This document shows positions 1 to 8,389 of a DNA stretch of 64,000 nucleotides, piece by piece. The notes below the pieces were generated by a model. It saw nothing but the letters and a program-made list of their open reading frames with translations. It made no database searches and was not told the origin of the DNA. The stretch is from Granulicella sibirica. GTDB taxonomy: Bacteria; Acidobacteriota; Terriglobia; Terriglobales; Acidobacteriaceae. The DNA is taken from assembly GCF_004115155.1 (NCBI RefSeq), contig NZ_RDSM01000002.1, positions 1 to 64,000 on the forward strand, in the 5' to 3' direction. The translations under genes were made by a program, and so were the position numbers. Within the stretch, counting starts at the first letter, position 1, and each line of letters opens with the position of its first letter.

Positions 1-120
1 CTTGAATGCCGCTGTGTGGTTCCGACGGGGACGTCTGCTCATTCCATCTCCTCTTTCAGGCCATCTTAGGCCACTTCAGACGAGATCCTCCACCTAAGCC
101 CTTGTTCAGTTTCCCCGAGC

Positions 121-503
121 CACCTCTTATCACACACTCTGGCTATCATCTTGAGGTTGAACGGGTTTGCCGCGGAGTCATTTCATTTTGCTAGCGCGGC
201 TTTGGACGCATCGATCTCACCACCGCCCGACCTGTTGGTTTTCGACGTTTTGATGCCAGGGATGACTGGAGTTGAGTGGGCTATCAAGGTGAAGACTTTG
301 CTTCCTCCTTGCAAGGTGCTCCTGTTCTCGGCGGAGGCTCGCACAGAAACGTTGATGAGTCGCGAACAGCAGGAAGAACGCAGTTTGTTCTGTTTGCAAA
401 ACCGATACATCCTCTGCAACTTCTTGGCGCCATCCGCGACTTGTGTCCCGAACCGCTTGATCTCTCAGATGATCATCTTCGCGGGGTCGTGGGTCGTCCC
501 TAG
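121..503 (+). pseudogene. Response regulator receiver domain, frameshifted and 5'-truncated
   Basis: A receiver domain can be read in two frames. The frame through base 151 gives the middle of the domain, with LLVFDVLMPGMTG carrying the phospho-acceptor Asp and its following Pro. After about base 360 the match moves to the frame through base 276, which supplies FVLFAKPIHPLQLL, the conserved Lys-Pro end of the domain. Upstream, the frame reads DTLAIILRLNGF-like sequence only back to about base 121, and the N-terminal acidic pocket is absent. A one-base shift near 360 and loss of the 5' end make a working product unlikely. The frame ends at 503. It would have been a stand-alone receiver. Remnant status is seen; the function of the ancestor is inferred. 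Confidence 0.6.
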
Positions 504-927
504 ACTTAGGAGTGGAGATAAGCCCGCTCCAATGATCCGTCCTCAACGTTTAGAATTCCGGCTTGACAAAAGCCTGCTCTGCGGATCTTCGCCGGCATGT
601 AGGGTGATATGCCATACACGCGATTCGAACGTTTTTGGGTTAACCATGATCCCGACGGCCTGGACAAAATCGATACGGGGTTCTGCGGTGGGTACCCAAA
701 CGCGGGAGACAAAGTTTTGAAATACCTAGGGTTCGTCTCGAATGGAGACGAACACCAGAGAAGTGATCAGTCAGGCGGTCATGGCTGCCCTTTAGGAAAT
801 GTACTGCATTGCAGATACGGTGTGCACCCGCACTGTGACGCGCTCCATTGGAAGATGGGACCGTCAGATTGAGCTTTTAACGAGACGATTCACTTAGCCC
901 AGTTTAGGGCTTAAGCTTGAGAGGCTG
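504..927. other. Intergenic, no supported gene
   Basis: Reading frames here are short, overlap each other and show no recognisable motif or good ribosome binding site. I see no RNA gene or strong hairpin. It may be decayed sequence behind the broken receiver gene. Confidence 0.4.
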
Positions 928-1308
928 ATGAACGTGAGAGCGCAGCGAGAGGTACAGGTCGCAATCGTCGATGATGATTCTCGCATTAGGGAGTCCCTTA
1001 GTAATCTTGTGGAAGCTGCTGGATATATTTGCGCCGTGTTTCAGTCCGCTGAGGCTTTCTTACTATCGCCGGCTTTGGTCAGAGCCAGATGTTTAATTAC
1101 CGATGTTCGTATGCCGAATATGGATGGCATCGAGTTGCAACGCCGGCTCAAAAAGCAACGACTTGATCTCCCTGTCATTTTCATAACTGCGCACGAGGAT
1201 GACATCGCAGAGAAGCGGGCTCTGGCCGAAGGCGCGGTATGCTTTTTGCACAAGCCCTTTAGTTCTTCAGAACTGCTGAAATGCATCGGACGTGTCTTAG
1301 TGAACTAG
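928..1308 (+). CDS. Single-domain response regulator (FixJ-type receiver)
   Basis: This 126-residue protein is a bare CheY-like receiver. The acidic pocket is VAIVDDDS (residues 11-18), the phospho-acceptor is Asp59 in LITDVRMP, the switch Thr is T87 in FITAH, and the conserved Lys is K109 in LHKPF. All key residues are present, so it should accept phosphate from a histidine kinase. There is no output domain, and the gene ends soon after helix 5. The receiver resembles the FixJ/NodW group seen again in the regulator at 13472-14104, whose partner kinase is a candidate donor. It stands alone on this strand with no operon partner. Confidence 0.85.
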   Translation: MNVRAQREVQVAIVDDDSRIRESLSNLVEAAGYICAVFQSAEAFLLSPALVRARCLITDVRMPNMDGIELQRRLKKQRLDLPVIFITAHEDDIAEKRALAEGAVCFLHKPFSSSELLKCIGRVLVN

Positions 1309-2141
1309 CTTCCGCGAGAACCAGTTCAGGATTTAACGAATCAGGTCGGCAACCATTGTCAGTGCGAAATGTGAGGGGCAGCTTCGACATGCATACAGCG
1401 TTTTTCGATGACCAGAAGAATCCTAGCCGATTTCAGCTCAGCACAGCATAAGAAAACTCGATGGAAACGTTGAGCAGCACAACCGAAGTTTGTGTCGGGA
1501 GAGTGTTCCCGCGCACGGATAGATCGATTGCGACTGCTTGGAGTTTCCAGAACGCAGACCGCCGCAAGCCGTCTGTTTATTAATTTCGCCGTGGTTGATG
1601 CCCGCCATCTCAACAACACCAACGATAACTCAAGCGAAGGATGCTTGCATGTGGCTCGGGTTGCTCCTCATTTCCTCTCTAGACGACTCATCTGCCTACG
1701 AGTACGGGCGTCTGACCCCATCTCACCACCGTCAAGAGAGCCTCAGTCCAATATAAATCGAACAAAGTGCGGAGGCTCTTGCAGACAAGACCTCCCGCTG
1801 ACCGCGTGGAACGGCCCTCTCAGTCAGCCATCGACGAGTGCAAACAACGTGGGAAGGCTGCATCACATTTCCTGTGCCGATGTCATCACGAGAGAAGGTG
1901 CCCGGCACATTTCCCCCTTGAGAGATCGACGGGCTCCATGACCTAACACCGCGGAGCAGGGCCGATGCGCTTACAATCGCAACGTGTTTCGAGCATGTGA
2001 CGCCTTTGCGCGCATTGAGCTACGAATGGCGGGACAGGAACATGGAGAGTAGTCGAGGTCAGTTTGCCTAGCGGAACTTTGCCGAACCAGAAGTCTCGTA
2101 GACGTGAAGGATCTTGCTCGATAAAGCTAATCGAGTGTCAT
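1309..2141. other. Intergenic, no supported gene
   Basis: About 830 bases lie between the receiver gene and the TetR gene. Open frames of up to about 150 codons exist on both strands but have no motif, no plausible start region and unnatural composition. I find no RNA gene. Decayed coding sequence is possible. Confidence 0.4.
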
Positions 2142-2774
2142 TCACTTCCGCATCATTGATTTCAACATATGACGAATGACCTGTCCTGACGTGAGATGGC
2201 CGGCGAGCGGACCAGACGTGATCTGTTCGGCATCAAGCATCGCCAACCCATGCAGCGTAGACCATATCCAGACGGCGTTGACTTGTGCACCCTCCGCTCC
2301 TATGCAACGACGAACTCGATGAAGCAATAAGCTGAATGCGTCGTTCCCCACCTTGCTAAGTTCAGTTCCCGCCGAATCCCTCGAAAGGCGCGATGCGAAC
2401 ATCAGGCGGTATAGACCGCGATTTCTTTGAGCGAAGCTTAAGTATTCGTCACAGGCCTTCGTAAAGTCCCGGCGTGCGCTTATCCCCGAGGCAGGTGCAA
2501 GTTCGGCGCAAAACTCCTGAAATCCCTGCGTCGCCACAGCCCTCAGCAGATCTTCTCGATCGGCAAAGTGCCGATAAGGTGCAGGCTGAGACACACCCAG
2601 GTGAGACGCTAACCCCTTCAGGGATATGTCTTCATGCGCAGTCGTTTCTAGCGCTTCACGGGCGGCAGCGATGAGGGAAGCACGTAGGTCACCATGGTGA
2701 TAGGCCCTCGTGGCGCCCTTCGCTCCTGCAGCGCGAGCAGTTTTGCCCAGTATTTGCGGTGACTCGCGGTTCAT
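2142..2774 (-). CDS. TetR family transcriptional repressor
   Basis: A 211-residue TetR-type regulator. The N-terminal helix-turn-helix lies at about residues 45-80 (LKGLASHLGVSQPAPYRHF), followed by an all-helical ligand-binding part with a YRLMF segment typical of the WHG-type C-terminal domain. I chose the ATG at 2774. The longer frame to 2888 would run across two palindromic operators and into the divergent carotenoid oxygenase gene. The protein probably represses itself and that oxygenase by binding the two inverted repeats at 2810-2849. The ligand is unknown; a lipid or carotenoid-derived aldehyde is a guess from the target. Confidence 0.88.
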   Translation of the reverse strand: MNRESPQILGKTARAAGAKGATRAYHHGDLRASLIAAAREALETTAHEDISLKGLASHLGVSQPAPYRHFADREDLLRAVATQGFQEFCAELAPASGISARRDFTKACDEYLSFAQRNRGLYRLMFASRLSRDSAGTELSKVGNDAFSLLLHRVRRCIGAEGAQVNAVWIWSTLHGLAMLDAEQITSGPLAGHLTSGQVIRHMLKSMMRK

Positions 2775-2809
2775 GATTGGTATTTTCCTGCCTCGGCGCA
2801 CAGCGCGTT

Positions 2810-2849
2810 TATGTAATGTAGCATTACATATGTGATTGAAAATCACATA
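2810..2849. promoter_or_regulatory. Two tandem palindromic operators between tetR and the oxygenase gene
   Basis: Two near-identical architectures lie back to back. At 2810-2830, 9-base arms TATGTAATG and CATTACATA flank a 3-base spacer. At 2829-2849, arms TATGTGATT and AATCACATA flank GAA. Both are perfect inverted repeats of 21 bases, with centres 19 bases apart. They sit between the divergent starts at 2774 and 2867. Cooperative binding of two TetR dimers is the obvious inference. Confidence 0.75.
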
Positions 2850-2866
2850 CTCGAAAGGCGCAATCA

Positions 2867-4225
2867 ATGCCGGAACTCGACCTTGCAAGCATTCATCTTC
2901 CGCACACCAATCCTTATCTCATGGGAAACTTCGCCCCGGTCCTGACGGAAACCACTGCCTTCGACTTGCCTGTAGAGGGTGAGATTCCACGCGAACTGGA
3001 GGGTCGACTTCTTCGGATCGGGCCGAATCCTACGGGAACGCCAGACGAACAGACGCACCACTGGTTTATGGGCTCAGGGATGGCACACGGACTTCGTCTG
3101 CGTGGAGGGAAGGCGGAGTGGTATCGCAACCGCTTTGTGGTGGACGACATCACCGCATCGTCCCTCGGACGGCCTCCCCTGCCAGGCCCACGAAACGGCA
3201 GATACAAGAATGTCGTAAACACAAATATCTTGGACATTGCTGGGCGCACCTACGCCACCGTTGAAGCGGGCGGCCTACCGGTCGAACTTACGTACACTCT
3301 CGAGAGTGCCGCCCGATCTGATTTCCGCGGTAGTCTCCAGCATGGCTTCGTAGCTCATCCGAAGCTGGATCCCAAGACTGGAGAGCTTCACGCGATCACT
3401 TATGAGCCCGGGCTTAGCAACCTGAGCTATATTGTCGTGGGTAAGGATGGCCTCAGTCGTTCGGTCGCCGAGATTGCCGTGCCAAACAACCCAATGGTTC
3501 ACGATATGGGTTTCACTGCGACCAAGGTGATTGTGTTGGATCTCCCCGTAACCTTCAACAAGGCAGAGGTCGGCCGCAGTTTTCCTTATACATGGAACGC
3601 CCAGTCGCCAGCACGAGTGGGCATACTGCCGCGAAGCGGGAATGTTGCCGAGCTGCGCTGGTTCGAGGCTCCCGCATGCTTCGTCTTCCACATCATGAAT
3701 GCCTTTGATCGAGACAACACGGTCGTCTTGGACGTGGTACGCCACTCCCACACGTTCGATCAGGACCGGCGCGGCCCCAGTGAGGCTGTACCGCGCCTTG
3801 CGCGCTGGACGATTGATCTCGCCACCGGTTCTCTTCAGGAGTCAATACTTGAAGAGCGTGGTTGTGAGTTCCCTCGCTTTAACGACGCATACGCTGGCCA
3901 GGCTTACAAGTACGGTTACACCGCTTCGATGGAGGGATTACGCTTCGGTCCGGCCTACAAACATGATGTGAGCACCGGTCGCACGGAAGTGCATGACTAT
4001 GGCCCAAGTTGTGTAACGCTTGAGCCGGTTTTTGTTCCAAAGCAAGCAGCATCCGCGGAGGACGACGGCTGGATCATATCCTTCGTGTACGATGCTGCGC
4101 GCGACGCATCCGATGTCGTCATCGTGGATGCGCAAGCATTCTCCGAGGCACCAGTCGCTAGGATCCGCTTGCCGGTGCGTGTCCCGTTTGGGTTTCATGG
4201 GAATTGGGTCCCTGATCCCGTCTAG
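2867..4225 (+). CDS. Carotenoid oxygenase (RPE65/CCD family)
   Basis: A 452-residue non-haem iron dioxygenase of the carotenoid cleavage family, which cuts double bonds in carotenoids, apocarotenoids or stilbene-like compounds. The four iron-binding histidines are visible at H164 (FVAHPK), H212 (MVHDM), H275 (FVFHIMNAFD) and H444 (FGFHGNWVPD). The seven-bladed propeller length is normal and the C-terminal FHGNW signature is intact. The ATG at 2867 follows a GAAAGG-like ribosome site. No signal peptide is seen, so it should act in the cytoplasm. It is divergent from a TetR repressor and directly downstream of two palindromic operators, so expression is probably ligand-induced. The substrate cannot be told from sequence. 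Confidence 0.92.
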   Translation: MPELDLASIHLPHTNPYLMGNFAPVLTETTAFDLPVEGEIPRELEGRLLRIGPNPTGTPDEQTHHWFMGSGMAHGLRLRGGKAEWYRNRFVVDDITASSLGRPPLPGPRNGRYKNVVNTNILDIAGRTYATVEAGGLPVELTYTLESAARSDFRGSLQHGFVAHPKLDPKTGELHAITYEPGLSNLSYIVVGKDGLSRSVAEIAVPNNPMVHDMGFTATKVIVLDLPVTFNKAEVGRSFPYTWNAQSPARVGILPRSGNVAELRWFEAPACFVFHIMNAFDRDNTVVLDVVRHSHTFDQDRRGPSEAVPRLARWTIDLATGSLQESILEERGCEFPRFNDAYAGQAYKYGYTASMEGLRFGPAYKHDVSTGRTEVHDYGPSCVTLEPVFVPKQAASAEDDGWIISFVYDAARDASDVVIVDAQAFSEAPVARIRLPVRVPFGFHGNWVPDPV

Positions 4226-4463
4226 CTATCGCCGGTAGCTATCTGCGGCTCGGTGTGGAGAACGTCGAATCGTATCGGCTGAGTTTGCGTCGCGCCTCAT
4301 GCCGGAAGCGGCCAGCGACAGTGATCTGCGAAAGGCGGCCCGAGGAGTTCCAACCATTGCCTTCGCGAAGCCACCATCTAGTTTAAGGCATCACATTTCT
4401 TGATTGACATAGTGTCTTCAGAATCCCCAATGCGAACGGTATCCGAGATTCAAGGGACAAATA

Positions 4464-5372
4464 ATGAAAAAGACGATCGAATTTCCGACTTTTGACGGTC
4501 TGTACATCCTTCGCGGAACGGCTTATCTCCCAGACGGCGCGACAGGACCTGTTCCAGCAATCATCGCTTCAAGCGGGTTGGGCGACAGTGCAGAACGCCT
4601 TGAACCGGTCGCCGAGGCCTTCGCTCAACAAGGATTTGGTGTTCTGACATATGACCACCGCAATTGCGGAATCAGTGACGGAATGCCCCGGCTGGAGATC
4701 GATCCGATAGCCCAGGCCCGTGACATGAAGATGGCCATCACTTTCGCCCAATCATTCGAGCATTTTGAATCGAAGCGTCTGGGACTTTGGGGAACCAGCT
4801 TTAGCGGTAGTCATGTATTGGCCGTCGCGGCCTATGACAAACGAATCAAGGCAGTCGTCTCCCAAGTCCCATGGATCTCGGGCGTCGAGGTGGTGCTTCG
4901 CACTGGCGGGCTTCCGCTCATGGAAGCCTTTCAACAGGTCATTGATAGCGAATGGAGCAAGGTCTTGGCTGGGGAACCGTCGCCAACAGTAGTCCTCGGC
5001 CGCACTAAGGACGACCCTTCGACCGAATTTTCGCTCTTCCGAGATGATGATGCAATGAACTACTTCGCCAACGGGCCAATGGGCACGCCTGCCAGTTGGG
5101 TTAACGGACTCACGCTTCGTTCGCTCGCTTATTTTCTCGATCACGACATCCTTGCTCATGCTAAGCGAATTAGCCCGACGCCACTGATGATGATCCTGGC
5201 TTCGGAGGACAAAACAATGCCCGTTGAGCCGGCCTACGACTTTTTTCAAGCGGCGCTTGAGCCCAAGGAAGTCGTAGCCATACCCGGTGGGCATTACGAC
5301 ATTTACATGCCAGACCGTACCTTCACCCAGGCTACGGAAGCCGCTGTTAGGTGGTTCAAGAGCCATCTCTAG
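4464..5372 (+). CDS. Alpha/beta hydrolase (dienelactone/peptidase S9-like)
   Basis: A 302-residue cytosolic alpha/beta hydrolase. The nucleophile elbow is LWGTSFSG with Ser112, the catalytic acid is probably in ILASEDKTMP near residue 249, and the His is H277 in GGHYDIYMP. An oxyanion-type SSGLGDSAER segment lies near residue 37. Family members are esterases or acyl hydrolases of uncertain substrate. The start ATG at 4464 lies after an AAGGGAC-like site. The gene stands 238 bases behind the carotenoid oxygenase on the same strand, too far for clear coupling. Just downstream is a dead transposase. Confidence 0.85.
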   Translation: MKKTIEFPTFDGLYILRGTAYLPDGATGPVPAIIASSGLGDSAERLEPVAEAFAQQGFGVLTYDHRNCGISDGMPRLEIDPIAQARDMKMAITFAQSFEHFESKRLGLWGTSFSGSHVLAVAAYDKRIKAVVSQVPWISGVEVVLRTGGLPLMEAFQQVIDSEWSKVLAGEPSPTVVLGRTKDDPSTEFSLFRDDDAMNYFANGPMGTPASWVNGLTLRSLAYFLDHDILAHAKRISPTPLMMILASEDKTMPVEPAYDFFQAALEPKEVVAIPGGHYDIYMPDRTFTQATEAAVRWFKSHL

Positions 5373-5588
5373 TACAGGCTAGTATGTCGGACTGATCGGA
5401 AGAAATCCTAGCTCGGTGTCCGGACAGACTCGTGCTTCTTTCATCAGTTGTCTGAACTCGACGTAGCAGTCCAGTATTGTTAGGCGACCCGGCGATACTC
5501 GCCCACGAGATAAGCACCTTCTTGCTCGTTCGCAGCCTGTTATTGGCATATCACTGACCACTATGCAATTTGCTTCTGATCTCATAAC

Positions 5589-6408
5589 ATGCCGCAGGCG
5601 CTTTGGGGCACGCGGGTGTCGGCCTCGACGGTGACCGATCTGAACCAGAAGATCTACAAGCAGATCGAGCAGTGGTGCCAGCAACCGCTGGTGGGCGATT
5701 TCCCCTATGTTTTTCCTGGATGGTCTGTGGCTGAAGCGCAGCTGGGGCGGCGAGGTGAAAAACGCCTCGGTGCTGATGGCGATTGGCGTTGCGCAGAGCG
5801 GCTATCAGCAGATCCTGGCGGTGAGCGAAGGCGCAAGGAAGACGAGGCGAGTTGGACGGAATTCCTGCGCGGCTTGAAGGGCCGCGGGCTGAAGGGCGTC
5901 GAGCTCTTGGTGTCGGACAAGTGCCTCGGGCTGGTCGAGAACGTCGTCGACTTCTATCCCGAGGCGAAGTGGCAACGCTGCGTGATCCACTTCTACCGCA
6001 ACGTCTGGACGGCGGTGCCAACCGGCAAGGTCAAGCAAGTGGCGACGATGCTGAAGGCCATCCATGCCCAGGAAGATGCCGAAGCGGCGAAGCAGAGGGC
6101 TTGCCTGGTCGTTGAAAAGCTGCGGGCGATGAAGTTGGCCAGGGCGGCCGAGATCGTCGAGAACGGCATCGCCGAGACGCTGAGTTACTATTCCATGCCG
6201 CCGAACACTGGCGCTGTCTGCGAACCAACAACCCGTTGGAACGGCTGATACGCGAGAACCGGCGATGAACTCGAGTCGTCGGAGCCTTTCCCGACGGCAA
6301 CTCCGCGCTCATGCTGGGCGCCGCTCAACTCCGGCATGTGGCCTCGACTCGATGGGGAAACAAACGCTATCTTGAAATGGACCGGCTCGCCGAGGCCGTC
6401 GCCATCGC
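5589..6408 (+). pseudogene. IS256-family transposase remnant (multiple frameshifts)
   Basis: An IS256/Mutator-type DDE transposase, broken in at least four ways. The first 110-120 residues are missing. From about 5710 the true frame shifts (FLDGLWLKRSWGGEVKN, first catalytic Asp) and returns near 5835 (ASWTEFLRGLKGRGLKG, then LVSDKCLGL with the second Asp). It shifts again near 6200 to HWRCLRTNNPLERLIRE, which holds the catalytic Glu. A TGA at about 6265 then interrupts RENRR-TRVVGAFPDG, and the frame continues to RWGNKRYLEMDRL. All three catalytic residues remain visible, but in different frames. No terminal inverted repeat pair could be assigned. Confidence 0.85.
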
Positions 6409-6418
6409 CAGATCGTTT

Positions 6419-6446
6419 GCTCTTGTCCCCCATGGGGGACAAGAGC
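6419..6446. repeat. 28-base perfect palindrome
   Basis: A perfect palindrome with 14-base half-sites (GCTCTTGTCCCCCA and its complement) lies between the dead transposase and the 3' end of the porin gene on the other strand. It would form a very strong hairpin and may terminate transcription from both sides, although neither flank has a clear T-run. It could also be an insertion-sequence end. Confidence 0.6.
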
Positions 6447-6498
6447 GAGTTGTTCGGGCGCTCTTGATTACTCACCTAGTACGAAGCGTTTTATAGCT

Positions 6499-7845
6499 TT
6501 AGTGATCGAACACCACTCTCAGACCAAGGACGGGAGCATCAGAAACGCGGCGATCTCCACTGGGTTTCCAGACATATTGAAAGTCGGGCCATAGGCTGAA
6601 CCATCGCGAAAAGACGATCTTGTAAGAAACCTCGAGATTCGTCTGTGACGCTCTACCAGGTAGATGTTGCGCCTGCAGATCACGGTTCCAGTCGCGGCTG
6701 AAATGCGCATAGACGATGCCGATAGCAGCAATATCTGAGGGTCTACGCGGCGTGAGCCCGACGAATCGAAACCCATCAGCCGTTTCAAAGTCGCTCCTGT
6801 TTAACACTCGAGGAGCCGCGGCTAGACTTACTTGGGCGTCAACGCCACGATGGCTATATGAGCTATCTGGCTTTCGGGCTCGCCACAGCGCATAGCCCGC
6901 GTTTGCAAATAGGGCATCGTTCCCATGCGTCAAAGCATGAGAGCCGAAACGCTGAAAATAACCAAAGTTTGAAATCAACCCGAACTTGTAAACGCCGGGA
7001 TGGGCCTTGGAAGGGTCGCTCGACTTCCAACCGATGGAGACTGCGGCGAGTGGGGCATTACGGAGGTCGAATCGTGTTCCGTTTTCGTCTCCTTCGAACA
7101 TGTTGTGGGTCCCACTGAGGACGCCAACTTTGAGGAAGATGCTCTTGGTGGGATCGAGCAAGATCAGTAGGCCCGGCTTACCTGCAGGAGGTACAGGGAG
7201 ATATAGCTCCGTGACGGTAGGCAAACCACTTGCGAGGGAGTTATTCACCCAGGTTTTGAACGCACTACCTTGGTCATCGAACCCGATCGCCTGGTTGCCA
7301 AATTCCGTCCCAGCTGCGATTTGGCCCCCGCGGATTGTAAGCTTTTTCTGTAAAAGAACCTGCTGCCAGTAATACTCGTTCACGCGGATGGTGTGCGTTC
7401 CGGCGATCGAGCTCGTTAGATCCCACGCCCCAATATATGTTGTCGCCAGATTTGATCCCGTTTGGAAAAGTCCGCTTGCGAACACCGAAGCGCCGGGAAC
7501 TCCTGCAAGTCTCGTCAGATCTAGGCTGAGGGTCGCGGTCGTGCGACCAAATACAGTTCCCACTTGAGTCCGGCCACCTGACGGGTTTCCCTGAAAATCA
7601 TACATATCTTGTAAGGAGAGCTTTATGCCATGCTTTTCAGCTCCAGCGCGCCAATGCGGCATGAACGCGCCTGGTATCTCGCTCCCATTGCCATCCTCCA
7701 GAGAAGGAGAAGAGCCGGCAGATGTTCTTCCACTTTGCGCTCGTCCGGCACAGACCACCACGCTCATGAGTATGGCTGCAATGATTGCTATCGATCGCGT
7801 GGCACTGTTTCGCAGTCGTGATGTGGTCATTGCAATTTGCCTCAT
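6499..7845 (-). CDS. OprB-type carbohydrate-selective porin
   Basis: About 448 residues. A signal peptide (hydrophobic SIAIIAAILMSVVVCAGRAQ) is followed by an outer-membrane beta-barrel of the OprB family, with repeated aromatic/glycine strand patterns, WQQVLLQKKLTIRGGQIAAGTEFG in the middle and LRVVFDH at the C-terminus. OprB porins admit sugars through the outer membrane. The open frame reaches 7941, but the ATG at 7845 with an AAGG-type site just before the signal peptide is the better start; 7830 is also possible. It is the last intact gene of a minus-strand run behind the broken hxlR gene and the GMC oxidoreductase, which suggests uptake of a compound oxidised by that enzyme. Confidence 0.82.
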   Translation of the reverse strand: MRQIAMTTSRLRNSATRSIAIIAAILMSVVVCAGRAQSGRTSAGSSPSLEDGNGSEIPGAFMPHWRAGAEKHGIKLSLQDMYDFQGNPSGGRTQVGTVFGRTTATLSLDLTRLAGVPGASVFASGLFQTGSNLATTYIGAWDLTSSIAGTHTIRVNEYYWQQVLLQKKLTIRGGQIAAGTEFGNQAIGFDDQGSAFKTWVNNSLASGLPTVTELYLPVPPAGKPGLLILLDPTKSIFLKVGVLSGTHNMFEGDENGTRFDLRNAPLAAVSIGWKSSDPSKAHPGVYKFGLISNFGYFQRFGSHALTHGNDALFANAGYALWRARKPDSSYSHRGVDAQVSLAAAPRVLNRSDFETADGFRFVGLTPRRPSDIAAIGIVYAHFSRDWNRDLQAQHLPGRASQTNLEVSYKIVFSRWFSLWPDFQYVWKPSGDRRVSDAPVLGLRVVFDH

Positions 7846-7959
7846 CCTTGCACCTTCAGAATTTCGACGGACATCCGACGGGGAGTCACGAATCCGTCGG
7901 ACTGGAATGTTGCGAGTTCGTCTCATCATGCGGTGCAGCACCAGCGATGTCTTTTCGAA

Positions 7960-8331
7960 TCACAGGAGCGACTGGTGAACAATGACGCCTTCCCACTCCG
8001 CCGGATGGTCTAGGAGATCTTCGAGAGGTTGCCGCAACTCCTCCGCAAGCTGATATTCGAGATGCAGAGAGAGTGGCCCACCTCCTTGCGTATAACAAGG
8101 CCAGCGGCTCTTAGGTAACGCGATCGAGCTGTAATCGCCTTCTTTGAGGCTGTTGGACTTGCGCTTCACATCGCTCAGCCGAACGGGACGCTCCCGAACT
8201 GGGCAGAGTATTTGAAGTGTCCACTTAACTTCAAGGAGGAGCGTAACTCCAGCTACCCGACTCTGCATATCCAGCTCGCTCTGACCCCGTGCCTCAGCCG
8301 GGGCTGCTTTCTGAGTGAGTCTTTGACTCAT
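7960..8331 (-). pseudogene. HxlR-type winged-helix regulator with two compensating frameshifts
   Basis: The open frame starts like an HxlR repressor (VKWTLQILCPVRERPVRLSDVKR) and ends like one (LHLEYQLAEELRQPLEDLLDHPAEW). The recognition-helix region between them is nonsense in that frame. Shifting by one base from about 8160 to about 8080 restores the expected core, reading SPTASKKAITARSRYLRAAG then LVIRKE. A plus and a minus shift thus scramble some 25 residues of the DNA-binding helices while keeping the frame open. Either the gene is dead or the sequence has paired indel errors. It lies 58 bases behind the GMC oxidoreductase on the same strand and probably once controlled it. Confidence 0.72.
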
Positions 8332-8389
8332 CCGTGTTCGGCTCACGCATAGCTTGTCCTCCTTATCTAGTTCGCGTTCAGCGCCGTCC

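Noticed and set aside
1492..1941. A 149-codon open frame in the left intergenic region
   Set aside because: No motif, no start signal and unnatural residue content; treated as noncoding.
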